In this document: piece after piece, positions 7,139-15,492 of the stretch
Layout of the letters: every line of letters starts with the position of its first letter
How positions within the stretch are numbered: the first letter of the stretch is position 1
NCBI RefSeq assembly: GCF_014649995.1
Contig: NZ_BMUC01000009.1
Coordinates: forward strand, 306,385 to 345,193
Direction of reading: 5' to 3'
DNA length: 38,809 nt
DNA from: Streptomyces griseoflavus
GTDB taxonomy: Bacteria; Actinomycetota; Actinomycetes; Streptomycetales; Streptomycetaceae
Notes under the pieces: generated by a model
Told to the model about the DNA's origin: nothing
The model's input: only the letters and a program-made list of their open reading frames with translations
Database searches by the model: none
Translations under genes and position numbers: made by a program

Positions 7139-7860
7139 CGTTCCCCCTGGCGCTGCCCACCTCGGCTCCCTTGCCGACGTGCCTGGCGGTGACCCTAGTG
7201 TTTCTCCGGTAGGGAGGAAGGGTGGATGGCCGAACCCGTACACGTCGGGACGTCGACCGGTTCCCGCAGCGGGGGGCGATGGCCAGGAACCCGGGAGTGA
7301 CGACTGCGTGGAGGTCGTGCGGACTCCGTGCGCGTCCACGACAGAGGAGGGCGGCGCGGTGCTCAACTCGCGCAATCCGGCCGAACTGGGGCACATTCGG
7401 GAGCTGTGTCGGTACATGGCCCCGCATTGTTGCCGTGCGTCTGCGGGAAGCGTGACATCCCGTCCTTCGCGCCCCACGGACGGACGGATTCTATGGTGAC
7501 GGTGCGGAAATCAGAAGTGGACCTTGTGCTCACCGCGCTCCAGGTGCTTCAGCAGCGCCTGGTGCGCCCCCCACCCGTCCGGGAACATAGGTGGGAGTCC
7601 AGGTACACGAGGCCGCTATGAGGGTGGCGGTCCAGCAGATCGGCGATGACAACGTGGAGACCACCATCACGCAGGCGTAGCGGTGTCGGAGAACAGTACG
7701 CACAGGCCGATCTCCCGATTGAAAAGGTGCCGGAGTGACGTCGAGCCTCCGACCCTGAAGACGGTTCAGGGCCCGGACCGCGTCAACTTGGACTGTCCGC
7801 GCCGTGTGGGTGGGCGTTCCTCCCTCCAGTGATGTGCCTTGGATGGGTCGGTTTCAGGGT
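7139..7860. other. Long intergenic stretch with possible short gene remnants
   Basis: No convincing gene is seen in these 722 bases. The plus-strand frame from ATG 7493 (VRKSEVDLVLTALQVLQQRL, stop 7619-7621) and the frame ending at TAG 7678-7680 (VAVQQIGDDNVETTIT) have coding-like codon choice. They could be two frames of one broken small gene; neither is recognised. The part next to 7139 must hold the promoter of the PIN gene. Confidence 0.3.
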
Positions 7861-7886
7861 GGCCGGGTCCCGGACGGGACCCGGCC
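7861..7886 (-). terminator. Terminator of the MoxR-vWA operon
   Basis: GGCCGGGTCCC (7861-7871) pairs perfectly with GGGACCCGGCC (7876-7886) over a GGAC loop. It begins 8 bases beyond the stop of the DUF5682 gene. Confidence 0.8.
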
Positions 7887-7893
7887 GCGGCTG

Positions 7894-10803
7894 TCACGTG
7901 GTGGCGAGCAGCGACTCCAGTGCCCCGGCAGTCGCCGGGTGCCGGGTCGTCAGCACGGCGCCCACAGAGGGCGGACCGGACGCCGCCGCCCACCCGCCGT
8001 CGCAGTCCAGCAGCGCCGCCACCGCGTCACACGCCCCCGGGTGCGCGGCCAGCAACGCCGCGCCCGGCCGAGCCTGGGCCTCGGGCCGTGCCCACCCGTC
8101 GTCGCAGCCGAGCAGCTCCGCCATCGTGTCGCAGGCCGCCGGGTGCGCCGTGAGCAGTGCCGCCCCACGGCGGACATCGGTCAGGGGCTTCGCGGCGGAC
8201 GGACTCGCCCGCGGCATCCGCCACGGCGGCACCCACGCGTCCAGCGCCTCCAGCCGGCCCGGGAAGATCCGCCCCGCCTCGCGGATCAGCAGCGGGGCCA
8301 GGTCCGCCGCGCCCGAACGCAGCGTGCTGATCAGCAGCGGCAGCCACGGCAGCAGCACCGCGTCGGGCAGCCGCCCGAACGCGTTCGACACCGCCTCCAC
8401 GACCACGTCCGCGAGGCCCGGCACCGGCTCCAGCGCGTGCACGAAGCCGCTCAGATAGCGCGGGTAGGCGGGCACCACCAGCGGGTTGTCCAGCATCTCC
8501 GCGCACCGGCCCCGCAGCTGAGCCCGGGACAGGGTGCCGAGCTGCACCTGCGCCGCCCACAGCAGTGCCGTCTTCTCCGGGTCCTCCGGGTGGCACTGGG
8601 CGACCGCGAGCTCCAGCTGCGCCCTGTCACAGCCGAGGGACAGCGCCAGGCTCTCCATGCTGAACAGGAAGCCCAGCATCGCCGCCACCTGCCCCACCGT
8701 CGCGTCCTCGTCGCGGAACGCCGTCGGCAGCAGCGTGCAGTAGTGCGCGTACCCCGTCCTGACGAAGGACTCGATCCAGCCCGGCAGCGCCGGCTCGTGG
8801 GTGCGGTAGTACGCCAGCAGCGCACGGGCCCGCCGCAGCACCTCCGGCGCCCCGTCGACACTGCGCTCGGCGGCCAGCACCTTCAGCGCGTGCCTGCCGA
8901 GTTCGTCGGCCAGACGGCGGCCACGCAGGTACAGCAGCGTGTCCTCGACCGCCGCCAGCACGGCCGCCGTGGTCGCCTGCGGCCCGTACGCGTCACGCCG
9001 CAGCCGCTGCTCCAGCACCTGTTCGAGGCTGACGCCCTCGTAACCGAGCTCGATCAGGGCCCGCTGATGGGTGCCGATGGCCAGGTCCCAGGACTCCTGG
9101 ATCGACCGCTCCCCGAGCCGTCGCTCGCCCATGATCGGCCGTGCCGCACCCTGCGGCATCAGCCGCCGCAGCATCCACAGCACGTCCGAGCACGCCGCCA
9201 GCTCCGGCCGGGACGTCATGTCGAGCAACGCCCGCTGCACCCCGCGCTGTTGCAACTTCAGCCCCAGCGGTTCGAGCCGGTCGTACACGTCCCGGGCGAG
9301 CGGCGGCAACGCCTCGTAGCCCACCTGGCCGATCCGGTCGCCGCCCATCATGATCTCGACGAGCCGCCGCACGTCCCGCCGCCCGGGGACGCCGTCCTTC
9401 TCGATGCAGGTGACCGCCGCGTCCTGGAAGTCGTACGGCGTCGGCTTGGCCCGGTCCCGCATCCCGGCGAGCAGGATCGACGTCTCGAACACGGCGATGG
9501 CGTCGGCGGTGGAGGCGAGGTAGCCGTTGCGCCGGGCAGCCCGCACGATCTCCACCGACCAGCCCAGCAGTTCGGCCTCGTTCAGAGCGTCGAGCACCGG
9601 CGGCCGGCGCAGGAACCCGGACAGTCTGTCCCCGCCGTCCGCGGGCGGCGCGGGAACGGCCGGGGCGGCGGCCGCCGTCTTCTTCCCGGACTTCTTCGTC
9701 CCCGCCTGGCCGTCCAGCCGGTACGGCTTCACCCGGGTCCGCTTGAGGCTCTTCGCCCACTCCGTCGCCGCGATCGACACCGAGCCGGCCGCCAGGCCGA
9801 ACTGCGCCTCGATCGCCGCGTGACTGGACGGGATCAGCCCGTACTGCCAGGTGGTGGCGGTGCGCGGCGAGATCGTGAACGTCCCGGAGGTGCCGTGCAC
9901 CCCGAACTCCTCGACCCGGCTGGCCGCGTGGAACGCCCCGCACACGTACAGGCAGTCCTCCGGGTCCGTGCCGGTCGCCGCCAGGTGTTCGCGCATCCGC
10001 GTCCACATGTACCGCTCGCGGTCCTCGTCGACCCGTACCCGCGCGCCGTCCCCGGGGGCGAGCCGCCGGAACAGGCTGCCGATGAGGAACATCACCTGAC
10101 GGTAGGTGTCGTGGTCGGCGGCGCCGCCACCGAGCGGCACCTCGACGTACTGGTGCCACCACTCCGACCAGTGCCGCACCTTGCCGTGGCGCAGCAGGTG
10201 CTCCTCCAGCTCGGCGAAGCGCGGCCGCAGGTCGCCGATCTCGACGCCGACGGCCTCCCCGTGCAGTGCGGCCTCCGCCCCGTCCGGCGGCTCGTCCCCC
10301 TCAGGGGTGTGATCGCCCCTGCTGTCCCACTGGAACACGTGGTCCGAGGACCGGTCGACGAGGACCAGTTCCACCCCCGGGGTGTCCAGGGCGTACGCGA
10401 TCGCCTGGTACTCGGCCGACGCCTCGGTGATCGGCGCGACCACCGACAACGGCGCCCACTCCTGCGGGAAACCGTCGATGTCACCGGCGAACGCCTGTAC
10501 CCCGACCGGCAGTCGGCAGTTGCGCAGCTCGGTCAGCAGCGGCGCCATGTCCTCGCACAGCTCCAGGTACACGACCTTCGGCTGCTTCTCGCGCAGCCGG
10601 CGGGCCATGGCGAGGGCCGATGCGGGGGAGTGGTGGCAGACGGGGAAGATCTCCAGGGGCTCGCGCACCGCCCGGTCCACGTCGTCGACCAGGCCGAGCA
10701 GGATGCCCTCCAGGGCGTCCTGCCCGCCCGCGAACGTGGCGGCGGCCTCCTGGAGTTGTCCACGCAGCGCGGCGAACGACATGTTCTCCTGCGGCCCGCT
10801 CAT
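7894..10803 (-). CDS. DUF5682 family protein (YehM-like), last gene of MoxR-vWA operon
   Basis: The product is 969 residues from ATG 10803. The N-terminal half carries the family signature PVCHHSPAS (about 54-62), VYLELCEDM and GDIDGFPQEWAPLS; the C-terminal half is Leu/Ala-rich, helical and repeat-like. E. coli YehM is, as I recall, the family member in the yehLMPQ operon. Its biochemical function is unknown. The His/Glu-rich N-terminus vaguely recalls the TraB/EreA-like fold, which is only a suggestion. The start overlaps the stop of the AAA+ gene (ATGA), which implies translational coupling. An alternative start eight codons in (ATG preceded closely by AGGAG) is possible. A Lys/Ala-rich linker (KKSGKKTAAAAPAVPAPPA) separates the two halves. 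Confidence 0.85.
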   Translation of the reverse strand: MSGPQENMSFAALRGQLQEAAATFAGGQDALEGILLGLVDDVDRAVREPLEIFPVCHHSPASALAMARRLREKQPKVVYLELCEDMAPLLTELRNCRLPVGVQAFAGDIDGFPQEWAPLSVVAPITEASAEYQAIAYALDTPGVELVLVDRSSDHVFQWDSRGDHTPEGDEPPDGAEAALHGEAVGVEIGDLRPRFAELEEHLLRHGKVRHWSEWWHQYVEVPLGGGAADHDTYRQVMFLIGSLFRRLAPGDGARVRVDEDRERYMWTRMREHLAATGTDPEDCLYVCGAFHAASRVEEFGVHGTSGTFTISPRTATTWQYGLIPSSHAAIEAQFGLAAGSVSIAATEWAKSLKRTRVKPYRLDGQAGTKKSGKKTAAAAPAVPAPPADGGDRLSGFLRRPPVLDALNEAELLGWSVEIVRAARRNGYLASTADAIAVFETSILLAGMRDRAKPTPYDFQDAAVTCIEKDGVPGRRDVRRLVEIMMGGDRIGQVGYEALPPLARDVYDRLEPLGLKLQQRGVQRALLDMTSRPELAACSDVLWMLRRLMPQGAARPIMGERRLGERSIQESWDLAIGTHQRALIELGYEGVSLEQVLEQRLRRDAYGPQATTAAVLAAVEDTLLYLRGRRLADELGRHALKVLAAERSVDGAPEVLRRARALLAYYRTHEPALPGWIESFVRTGYAHYCTLLPTAFRDEDATVGQVAAMLGFLFSMESLALSLGCDRAQLELAVAQCHPEDPEKTALLWAAQVQLGTLSRAQLRGRCAEMLDNPLVVPAYPRYLSGFVHALEPVPGLADVVVEAVSNAFGRLPDAVLLPWLPLLISTLRSGAADLAPLLIREAGRIFPGRLEALDAWVPPWRMPRASPSAAKPLTDVRRGAALLTAHPAACDTMAELLGCDDGWARPEAQARPGAALLAAHPGACDAVAALLDCDGGWAAASGPPSVGAVLTTRHPATAGALESLLATT

Positions 10804-11924
10804 GACAGGGTGGCGATCGCGTCGCGGCCGCCCTCCAGGAACTCGGGCCACGACCCGCCCTCCTCCTTGCTGCGCGGCTCGACGACCCCGTGCAGGTACT
10901 TGTTGAGGATGGCCAGGTCCTCCGGCTCGCGCCGGGTCAGCGAACCCACCAGTGACGAGGCGAGGGTACGGGCGGTGAGGGCCCGCTCGCCGAAGAAGTT
11001 GCTGTGCAGGACGGCGTCCTCCAGGACACCGATCTGTTCCGCCGTCGACAGTGCCGACTCCAGCTTCTCGTCGTCGCTGCCGGCCGCCGCGGCCGACGCA
11101 CGCAGGTCGGCGAAGCTCTGCAACAGCACGTCGAGCAGGGTCGGCGGCACGTCCAGCTCGATCGAGTGCCGGCGCAGCAGCTCCTCGGTGCGGAACCGGA
11201 CGATCTCCGCCTCGCTCTTCTTGTTCGTCACGACCGGAATGCGGACGAAGTTGAAGCGCCGCTTGAGTGCGGACGACAGGTCGTTGACGCCCCGGTCGCG
11301 GCTGTTGGCCGTGGCGATGATGGAGAAGCCGGGCTTGGCGAACACGATGTTGTCGTCACCGCCCCCGCTCTCCAGCTCGGGAACGGAGATGTACTTCTCG
11401 GAGAGGATCGAGATCAGCGCGTCCTGCACGTCACTCGTGGACCGGGTCAGCTCCTCGAAGCGGCCGATGGCTCCGCCCTCCATCGCGGTCATGATCGGCG
11501 AGGGGATCATCGACTCCCGCGACTGCCCCTTGGCGATCACCATCGACACGTTCCACGAGTACTTGATGTGGTCCTCGGTCGTGCCGGCCGTGCCCTGCAC
11601 CACCAGCGTGGAATTCCGGCAGATCGCGGCCGACAGCAGCTCCGCCAGCCAGCTCTTGCCCGTCCCCGGGTCGCCGATGAGCAGCAGACCCCGGTCGGAG
11701 GCGAGCGTGACGATGGACCGCTCCACGAAGCTCCGGTCACCGAACCACTTCTGCGACACCTCCCGGTCCAGTCCGTCGGCCCGCTCGGAACCCAGGATGA
11801 ACAGACGGACCATCTTCGGGGACAGCCGCCACGAGAACGGCCTCGGGCCGTCGTCGATCGACTCCAGCCAGTCGAGCTCCTCGGCGTACTTGATCTCGGC
11901 GGGCGCGCGCAGCAGGTCGGACAT
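10800..11924 (-). CDS. MoxR-type AAA+ ATPase (YehL-like)
   Basis: The product is 374 residues, a normal length for the family. Walker A is GDPGTGKS (84-91), followed by sensor-1-like ATANSRD and the arginine-containing LKRRFNFVRIP strand typical of MoxR proteins. MoxR ATPases work with vWA-domain partners as chaperone-like remodelling machines and insert metal or assemble complexes. Here the vWA partner is the gene immediately upstream (60-base gap) and DUF5682 follows with a 4-base overlap. The start ATG 11924 follows AAAGG by about ten bases. Function is assigned by family and neighbourhood; the substrate is unknown. Confidence 0.9.
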   Translation of the reverse strand: MSDLLRAPAEIKYAEELDWLESIDDGPRPFSWRLSPKMVRLFILGSERADGLDREVSQKWFGDRSFVERSIVTLASDRGLLLIGDPGTGKSWLAELLSAAICRNSTLVVQGTAGTTEDHIKYSWNVSMVIAKGQSRESMIPSPIMTAMEGGAIGRFEELTRSTSDVQDALISILSEKYISVPELESGGGDDNIVFAKPGFSIIATANSRDRGVNDLSSALKRRFNFVRIPVVTNKKSEAEIVRFRTEELLRRHSIELDVPPTLLDVLLQSFADLRASAAAAGSDDEKLESALSTAEQIGVLEDAVLHSNFFGERALTARTLASSLVGSLTRREPEDLAILNKYLHGVVEPRSKEEGGSWPEFLEGGRDAIATLS

Positions 11925-11984
11925 GAGGGAATTGCCTTTCGTACGGGGATCGAAGAGAGTCAGGTGAGACGCCGCACGGTCGAT

Positions 11985-13418
11985 TCACGTGAGGAACGTC
12001 TTGAGCTCGTGCACGAGCTTCTTGATGTGGCCGGAGATCACCGGCGTACCGAGGTCCTTGAACTTCTCCCGGAACCACGGGTTGACGCTGCCGCGGCCGC
12101 CACTGGTCACCGACCCCACCGGGATGAACTTCGCCCCCGAGCGGTGGATGGCGGCCATGCTCTCGAACAGTTCGTGCGTGCGCCATTCGTAGAAGTCGGA
12201 GATCCACACCACGACCGTGTTGCGCGGCTCGGCGATCTTCGGCCGGGCGAGCGCCATGGCGACGGTGCCGTCGGTGCCCCCGCCGAGCTTGGTGCGCAGC
12301 AGCGTCTCGAACGGGTCGTGCGACCACGGTGTGAGGTCCAGCGCCTGCGTGTCGTACGCGATCAGGTGCACGTCGACCTTCGGCAGACCGGCGAAGATGG
12401 ACGCCAGGATGGTGCAGTTGACCATCGAGTCGACCATGGAACCCGACTGGTCCACGACCACGATCAGCCGCTGCGGTGTCGTCTTGCGGCTGGTGTGGCG
12501 GTAGTAGAGCCGGTCGACGTAGAGCCGCTCCTCCTCGGGACTCCAGTTGGTGAGGTTCTTCCAGATGGTGCGGTCGAGATCGAGGTTGCGGAAGACCCGC
12601 TTGGGCGGCACGGACCGGTCGATCTCGCCGACGGTCGCCTTCTCCACCTGGCTGCGCAGCACTTGGCCGACCTCGTCGACGTACCGACGGATCAGCGCCT
12701 TGGCGTTCGCCAGGGCCACCCCGGAGAGGTTGTCCTTGTCCCGCAGCAACTGCTCGATCAGGGACATGCTCGGCGTCAGCCGCGACGCCAGCGCCGGGTC
12801 GGCCAGTACCTCGCGCAGCCGCATCCGCTTGACGAGACCGGCCTCGATCGCGCCCAGCTCCGGCCCGATCCCGGGTATCAGCCGGCTGAGGTCCGGCGTG
12901 GGCCCGCCGACACCCGTACCGGTCGGGCTGACGCCCCCTCCGCCGCCCGCCCGCTGGACGCCGCCGCCCCGCCCGCCGCGCAGCTCACCGGGACGGCAGC
13001 CCAGCGCCCGCTCCAGCCAGCCCGCGTCGGACTGCCAGCGGGCCAGTTGCTCGGCGGTGACGGCGCCGGAGCCGGAAGCGAAGACATTGAGCAGTACTTT
13101 CGACGCGAGCGCCGCGCGCCGTACCTCCGCCGCCCGGTCCCGTGCGCCGTCCTCGTCCGGCGCCGGTGTCATCAGCCCGTCGAACTCGGCCGCCAGCTCC
13201 GGATGCCGCTGCACCACGGAATCGACCGACGCCCCCGGGTCGAGCAGTGCCGCCGGCAGACCGACGTCCTCGACCACGGCAAGGCTCGCCGACTCCAGGG
13301 AAGCCTGCTCCTCCGGATCGAACAGCCGGGCCAGCAGCCGCCAGTACAGCACCTGCCGCCGGTTCTCGTCGGGGTCGGGTCCGGGCGCGGCACCCCCTGC
13401 GGTCCTCACGTCGTTCAT
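11985..13418 (-). CDS. vWA-domain protein (YehP-like)
   Basis: The product is 477 residues. A C-terminal von Willebrand A domain carries a full metal-ion-dependent adhesion site: Asp-x-Ser-x-Ser in VVVDQSGSM (about 323-327), Thr in GGGTDGT (about 382) and Asp in WISDFYEW (about 408). It should bind Mg2+ and act as the partner of the MoxR ATPase. The N-terminal 140 residues are helical; a Gly-rich linker (about 147-172) joins them to a conserved middle region (SRLIPGIGPELGAIEAG). The ATG at 13418 overlaps the upstream stop as ATGA, fixing the start and implying coupled translation. Stoichiometric expression with its neighbours is therefore likely. Confidence 0.88.
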   Translation of the reverse strand: MNDVRTAGGAAPGPDPDENRRQVLYWRLLARLFDPEEQASLESASLAVVEDVGLPAALLDPGASVDSVVQRHPELAAEFDGLMTPAPDEDGARDRAAEVRRAALASKVLLNVFASGSGAVTAEQLARWQSDAGWLERALGCRPGELRGGRGGGVQRAGGGGGVSPTGTGVGGPTPDLSRLIPGIGPELGAIEAGLVKRMRLREVLADPALASRLTPSMSLIEQLLRDKDNLSGVALANAKALIRRYVDEVGQVLRSQVEKATVGEIDRSVPPKRVFRNLDLDRTIWKNLTNWSPEEERLYVDRLYYRHTSRKTTPQRLIVVVDQSGSMVDSMVNCTILASIFAGLPKVDVHLIAYDTQALDLTPWSHDPFETLLRTKLGGGTDGTVAMALARPKIAEPRNTVVVWISDFYEWRTHELFESMAAIHRSGAKFIPVGSVTSGGRGSVNPWFREKFKDLGTPVISGHIKKLVHELKTFLT

Positions 13419-14809
13419 TTCCGCAGCAGCCTTCCCGCCCGCTCCCGCAGCACGGTGACGGCATCGGTCGCCGCCTTCTCGGCCCGCACACCGGCCTTGT
13501 CGGTCGTACCCCCGGCCCAGGCCCCGGCGTGCACGGCGACGCTCTTCTTCCGGACGGTCCGCTCGACGGCGAGCGGCTGGAGCAGGAACTCCCCGGCGTC
13601 CCAGCGCAGCAGCCCGACGCACGCGCCGGACGAGGCGACGGCCTCCGGGGTGAGCGGACCGGCGGCCGGAACCCGGTCGACGTCCACGGCGAGACGTGCT
13701 CCCGCGACCTCCAGGACGGTGCCGTCCGCACCGTCCTCCACCCCGTACCCCTCCAGCAGCACGGGCACCGCGATCCGCACCGGATGCCGGTCCAGCGGTG
13801 AGACGGCAGCGGCGACCGCGGACGGCAGGGCCACCCGCGCGGTGGCGAACACGTCGGCGGGTTCACCCGTCCGTGCCCGGCCGTCGTCCCACACCAGATC
13901 ACCCTCGGCGGTCACGGGCATCGCGTCCAGCTCCACGGCCCGCCCCTCGCTCACGGCGCCGAGCAGCGACATGTGCGGCCGCAGCAGCTGCCACAGCCCC
14001 GCCCCCACGACACTGTCGGGTTTCGGCGCGGACACACTGGCCCGCACCAGCCGTGCCGCCCCACCGTCCGCCGGCTCGAACACCCCGTGGACCTGCGCCT
14101 GTACGGCGGTGGCGTGCTCCTGGACGTCCACGCCCAGCGGCAGCAGACGGCCGGTCGCCTCGGTGACGGTGGGGGCGGGCGCCGCGCCGGGCAGCGTCAG
14201 CAGCACGGCCCGCGCCCACAGATCGGCCCACCGGCGCACCGGAACACGCTCCAGCGTCGCCCCGGGACAGCACGCGGCGAGCTCGGCGGCGAAACCGTCG
14301 AGCAGCGCGGCGGTCCGGCGCAGCCCCGGCTCCGGCAGCATCGCGGACACGACGGGCGCGGCCCCGGCGACCAGCTCGTGGTCGATGCCGCGCCACCCGG
14401 CCCGCGCCAGATCGCACAGCCAACTACGTGCCGCTGTCAGCAGATTGACCGCACGCTCGTCGCTGCCGGCCGGTGCGGGGGCACTGTCCGGCGCGCACGG
14501 CCGCCCGACGGCCTCCTCGATCCGCGCGAGGAGCGCGTCGTGCACGGAACCGAGGAGCGCGGTGCGCGCCGCGGCGAGCGCCACGAAGTGATCCTCACCG
14601 GCCGCGCCGGCCGCCGTCTTCTCCGCGGCCTCGGCGACCCTCACGGCCAGCGGCGACCCGGCCACCGCGTCGGCGAGACCGGCGAGCCCGGCGGCCTGCC
14701 CGGGCTGCGGCCGGAGCAGTCCGTCGACGAGCGCGTCGTCGAAACCGTCCACGGCGGCCAGGGCCTCGTCGAGCCCGTCGACGGCGTCGGTCAGCAGATC
14801 GGCACGCAT
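13415..14809 (-). CDS. Uncharacterised protein of the SWIM-MoxR-vWA operon
   Basis: The product is 464 residues, Ala-rich and soluble, with no membrane segment or recognisable catalytic motif. Gene order (SWIM protein, this gene, vWA, MoxR, DUF5682) is what I associate with Streptomyces copies of this operon. E. coli YehQ combines a SWIM motif with a longer body, so this gene plus the short SWIM gene may be the split equivalent of one longer protein; that is inference. The start ATG 14809 overlaps the upstream stop by one base (TGATG); the stop overlaps the vWA start. An in-frame start ten codons upstream would lie within the SWIM gene and lacks support. Confidence 0.75.
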   Translation of the reverse strand: MRADLLTDAVDGLDEALAAVDGFDDALVDGLLRPQPGQAAGLAGLADAVAGSPLAVRVAEAAEKTAAGAAGEDHFVALAAARTALLGSVHDALLARIEEAVGRPCAPDSAPAPAGSDERAVNLLTAARSWLCDLARAGWRGIDHELVAGAAPVVSAMLPEPGLRRTAALLDGFAAELAACCPGATLERVPVRRWADLWARAVLLTLPGAAPAPTVTEATGRLLPLGVDVQEHATAVQAQVHGVFEPADGGAARLVRASVSAPKPDSVVGAGLWQLLRPHMSLLGAVSEGRAVELDAMPVTAEGDLVWDDGRARTGEPADVFATARVALPSAVAAAVSPLDRHPVRIAVPVLLEGYGVEDGADGTVLEVAGARLAVDVDRVPAAGPLTPEAVASSGACVGLLRWDAGEFLLQPLAVERTVRKKSVAVHAGAWAGGTTDKAGVRAEKAATDAVTVLRERAGRLLRK

Positions 14810-15330
14810 CAGGCCACCGCCCTCGTCGTCGGGAACCACTGCATCTCCGGCAACGCGGCGGTGGTCGGCGCGAATTCGAGGTACGCCAGGTGCCGCAGGA
14901 ACCGGCTGAACACCTGCGCCGCCGCCGCGCTGTCGCCCTGAGCGGGCCGCGTCGAGAGCATGGCGCCCGTGACGGTGTGCGCGTCGGCCTCCTCGTCACC
15001 GACCTCGACCTTCAAGTAGCGGGCCACGCGTCCGACGCCGTACTGGAGCACCGCCTCACCGATCAGCGCGCGTAGGTGATTGCAGAACGACCCCCGAGCC
15101 CCGCCACAGGGACGGTTGTTGTTGGTGCTGCACGCGAACGCGTACGTCCCCGCCTCGACCGACGACACGTACACCCGCCCGATGTCCGACCCGCTGGACA
15201 CCACGCCCTGCAACCGCCCGTCCGCCAACTCGGCGAACGGCACCTTGGCCAGCTTCCGCGGTCGCGCGGACGGCACCACCCGTGCCGTACTCGACCTCTC
15301 CCAGACGGACAACACACCACTCCCATGCAT
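14809..15330 (-). CDS. Short SWIM-type zinc-finger protein, first gene of the operon
   Basis: The product is up to 173 residues. A SWIM-like zinc site is visible: Cys67, Cys75 and the C-x-H of SFCNHLRALI (Cys83, His85). The canonical first C-x-C is spread out (CSTNNNRPC), so this is a variant. SWIM domains bind DNA or proteins through zinc. ATG 15330 has no good Shine-Dalgarno; the GTG at residue 6 follows GGGAG by four bases and is a realistic alternative start. It is transcribed first and coupled to the next gene. It is much shorter than E. coli YehQ, suggesting a separated SWIM adaptor. The promoter should lie in 15331-15492, but I see no clear -35/-10 pair. Confidence 0.75.
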   Translation of the reverse strand: MHGSGVLSVWERSSTARVVPSARPRKLAKVPFAELADGRLQGVVSSGSDIGRVYVSSVEAGTYAFACSTNNNRPCGGARGSFCNHLRALIGEAVLQYGVGRVARYLKVEVGDEEADAHTVTGAMLSTRPAQGDSAAAAQVFSRFLRHLAYLEFAPTTAALPEMQWFPTTRAVA

Positions 15331-15434
15331 GCGGAAAGGGGATGTCCTCGCCGGACCGGCGGGACGGAGAAGAATCTACCGACGACCACTGACAACGCCT
15401 CCGGGCCGCCGGCCGGGCCAGCCGCCGGGCGGGG

Positions 15435-15466
15435 CGCCGCCGTTTCAGCGGGCTGTGCCGGCGGCG
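15435..15466 (-). terminator. Possible terminator after the HhH membrane protein gene
   Basis: CGCCGCCG (15435-15442) can pair with CGGCGGCG (15459-15466) around a 16-base loop, 26 bases past the stop at 15493. It is low-complexity GC sequence, so support is moderate. Confidence 0.35.
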
Positions 15467-15492
15467 GCACGGTGTGCGTGCGGTGCCGCGGA

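Noticed and set aside
7804-14591. Very long plus-strand open frames opposite the MoxR operon
   Set aside because: They are antisense shadows of genuine minus-strand genes: Arg/Pro/Gln/His-rich, no domain motifs, and the minus strand carries clear MoxR, vWA and DUF5682 signatures.
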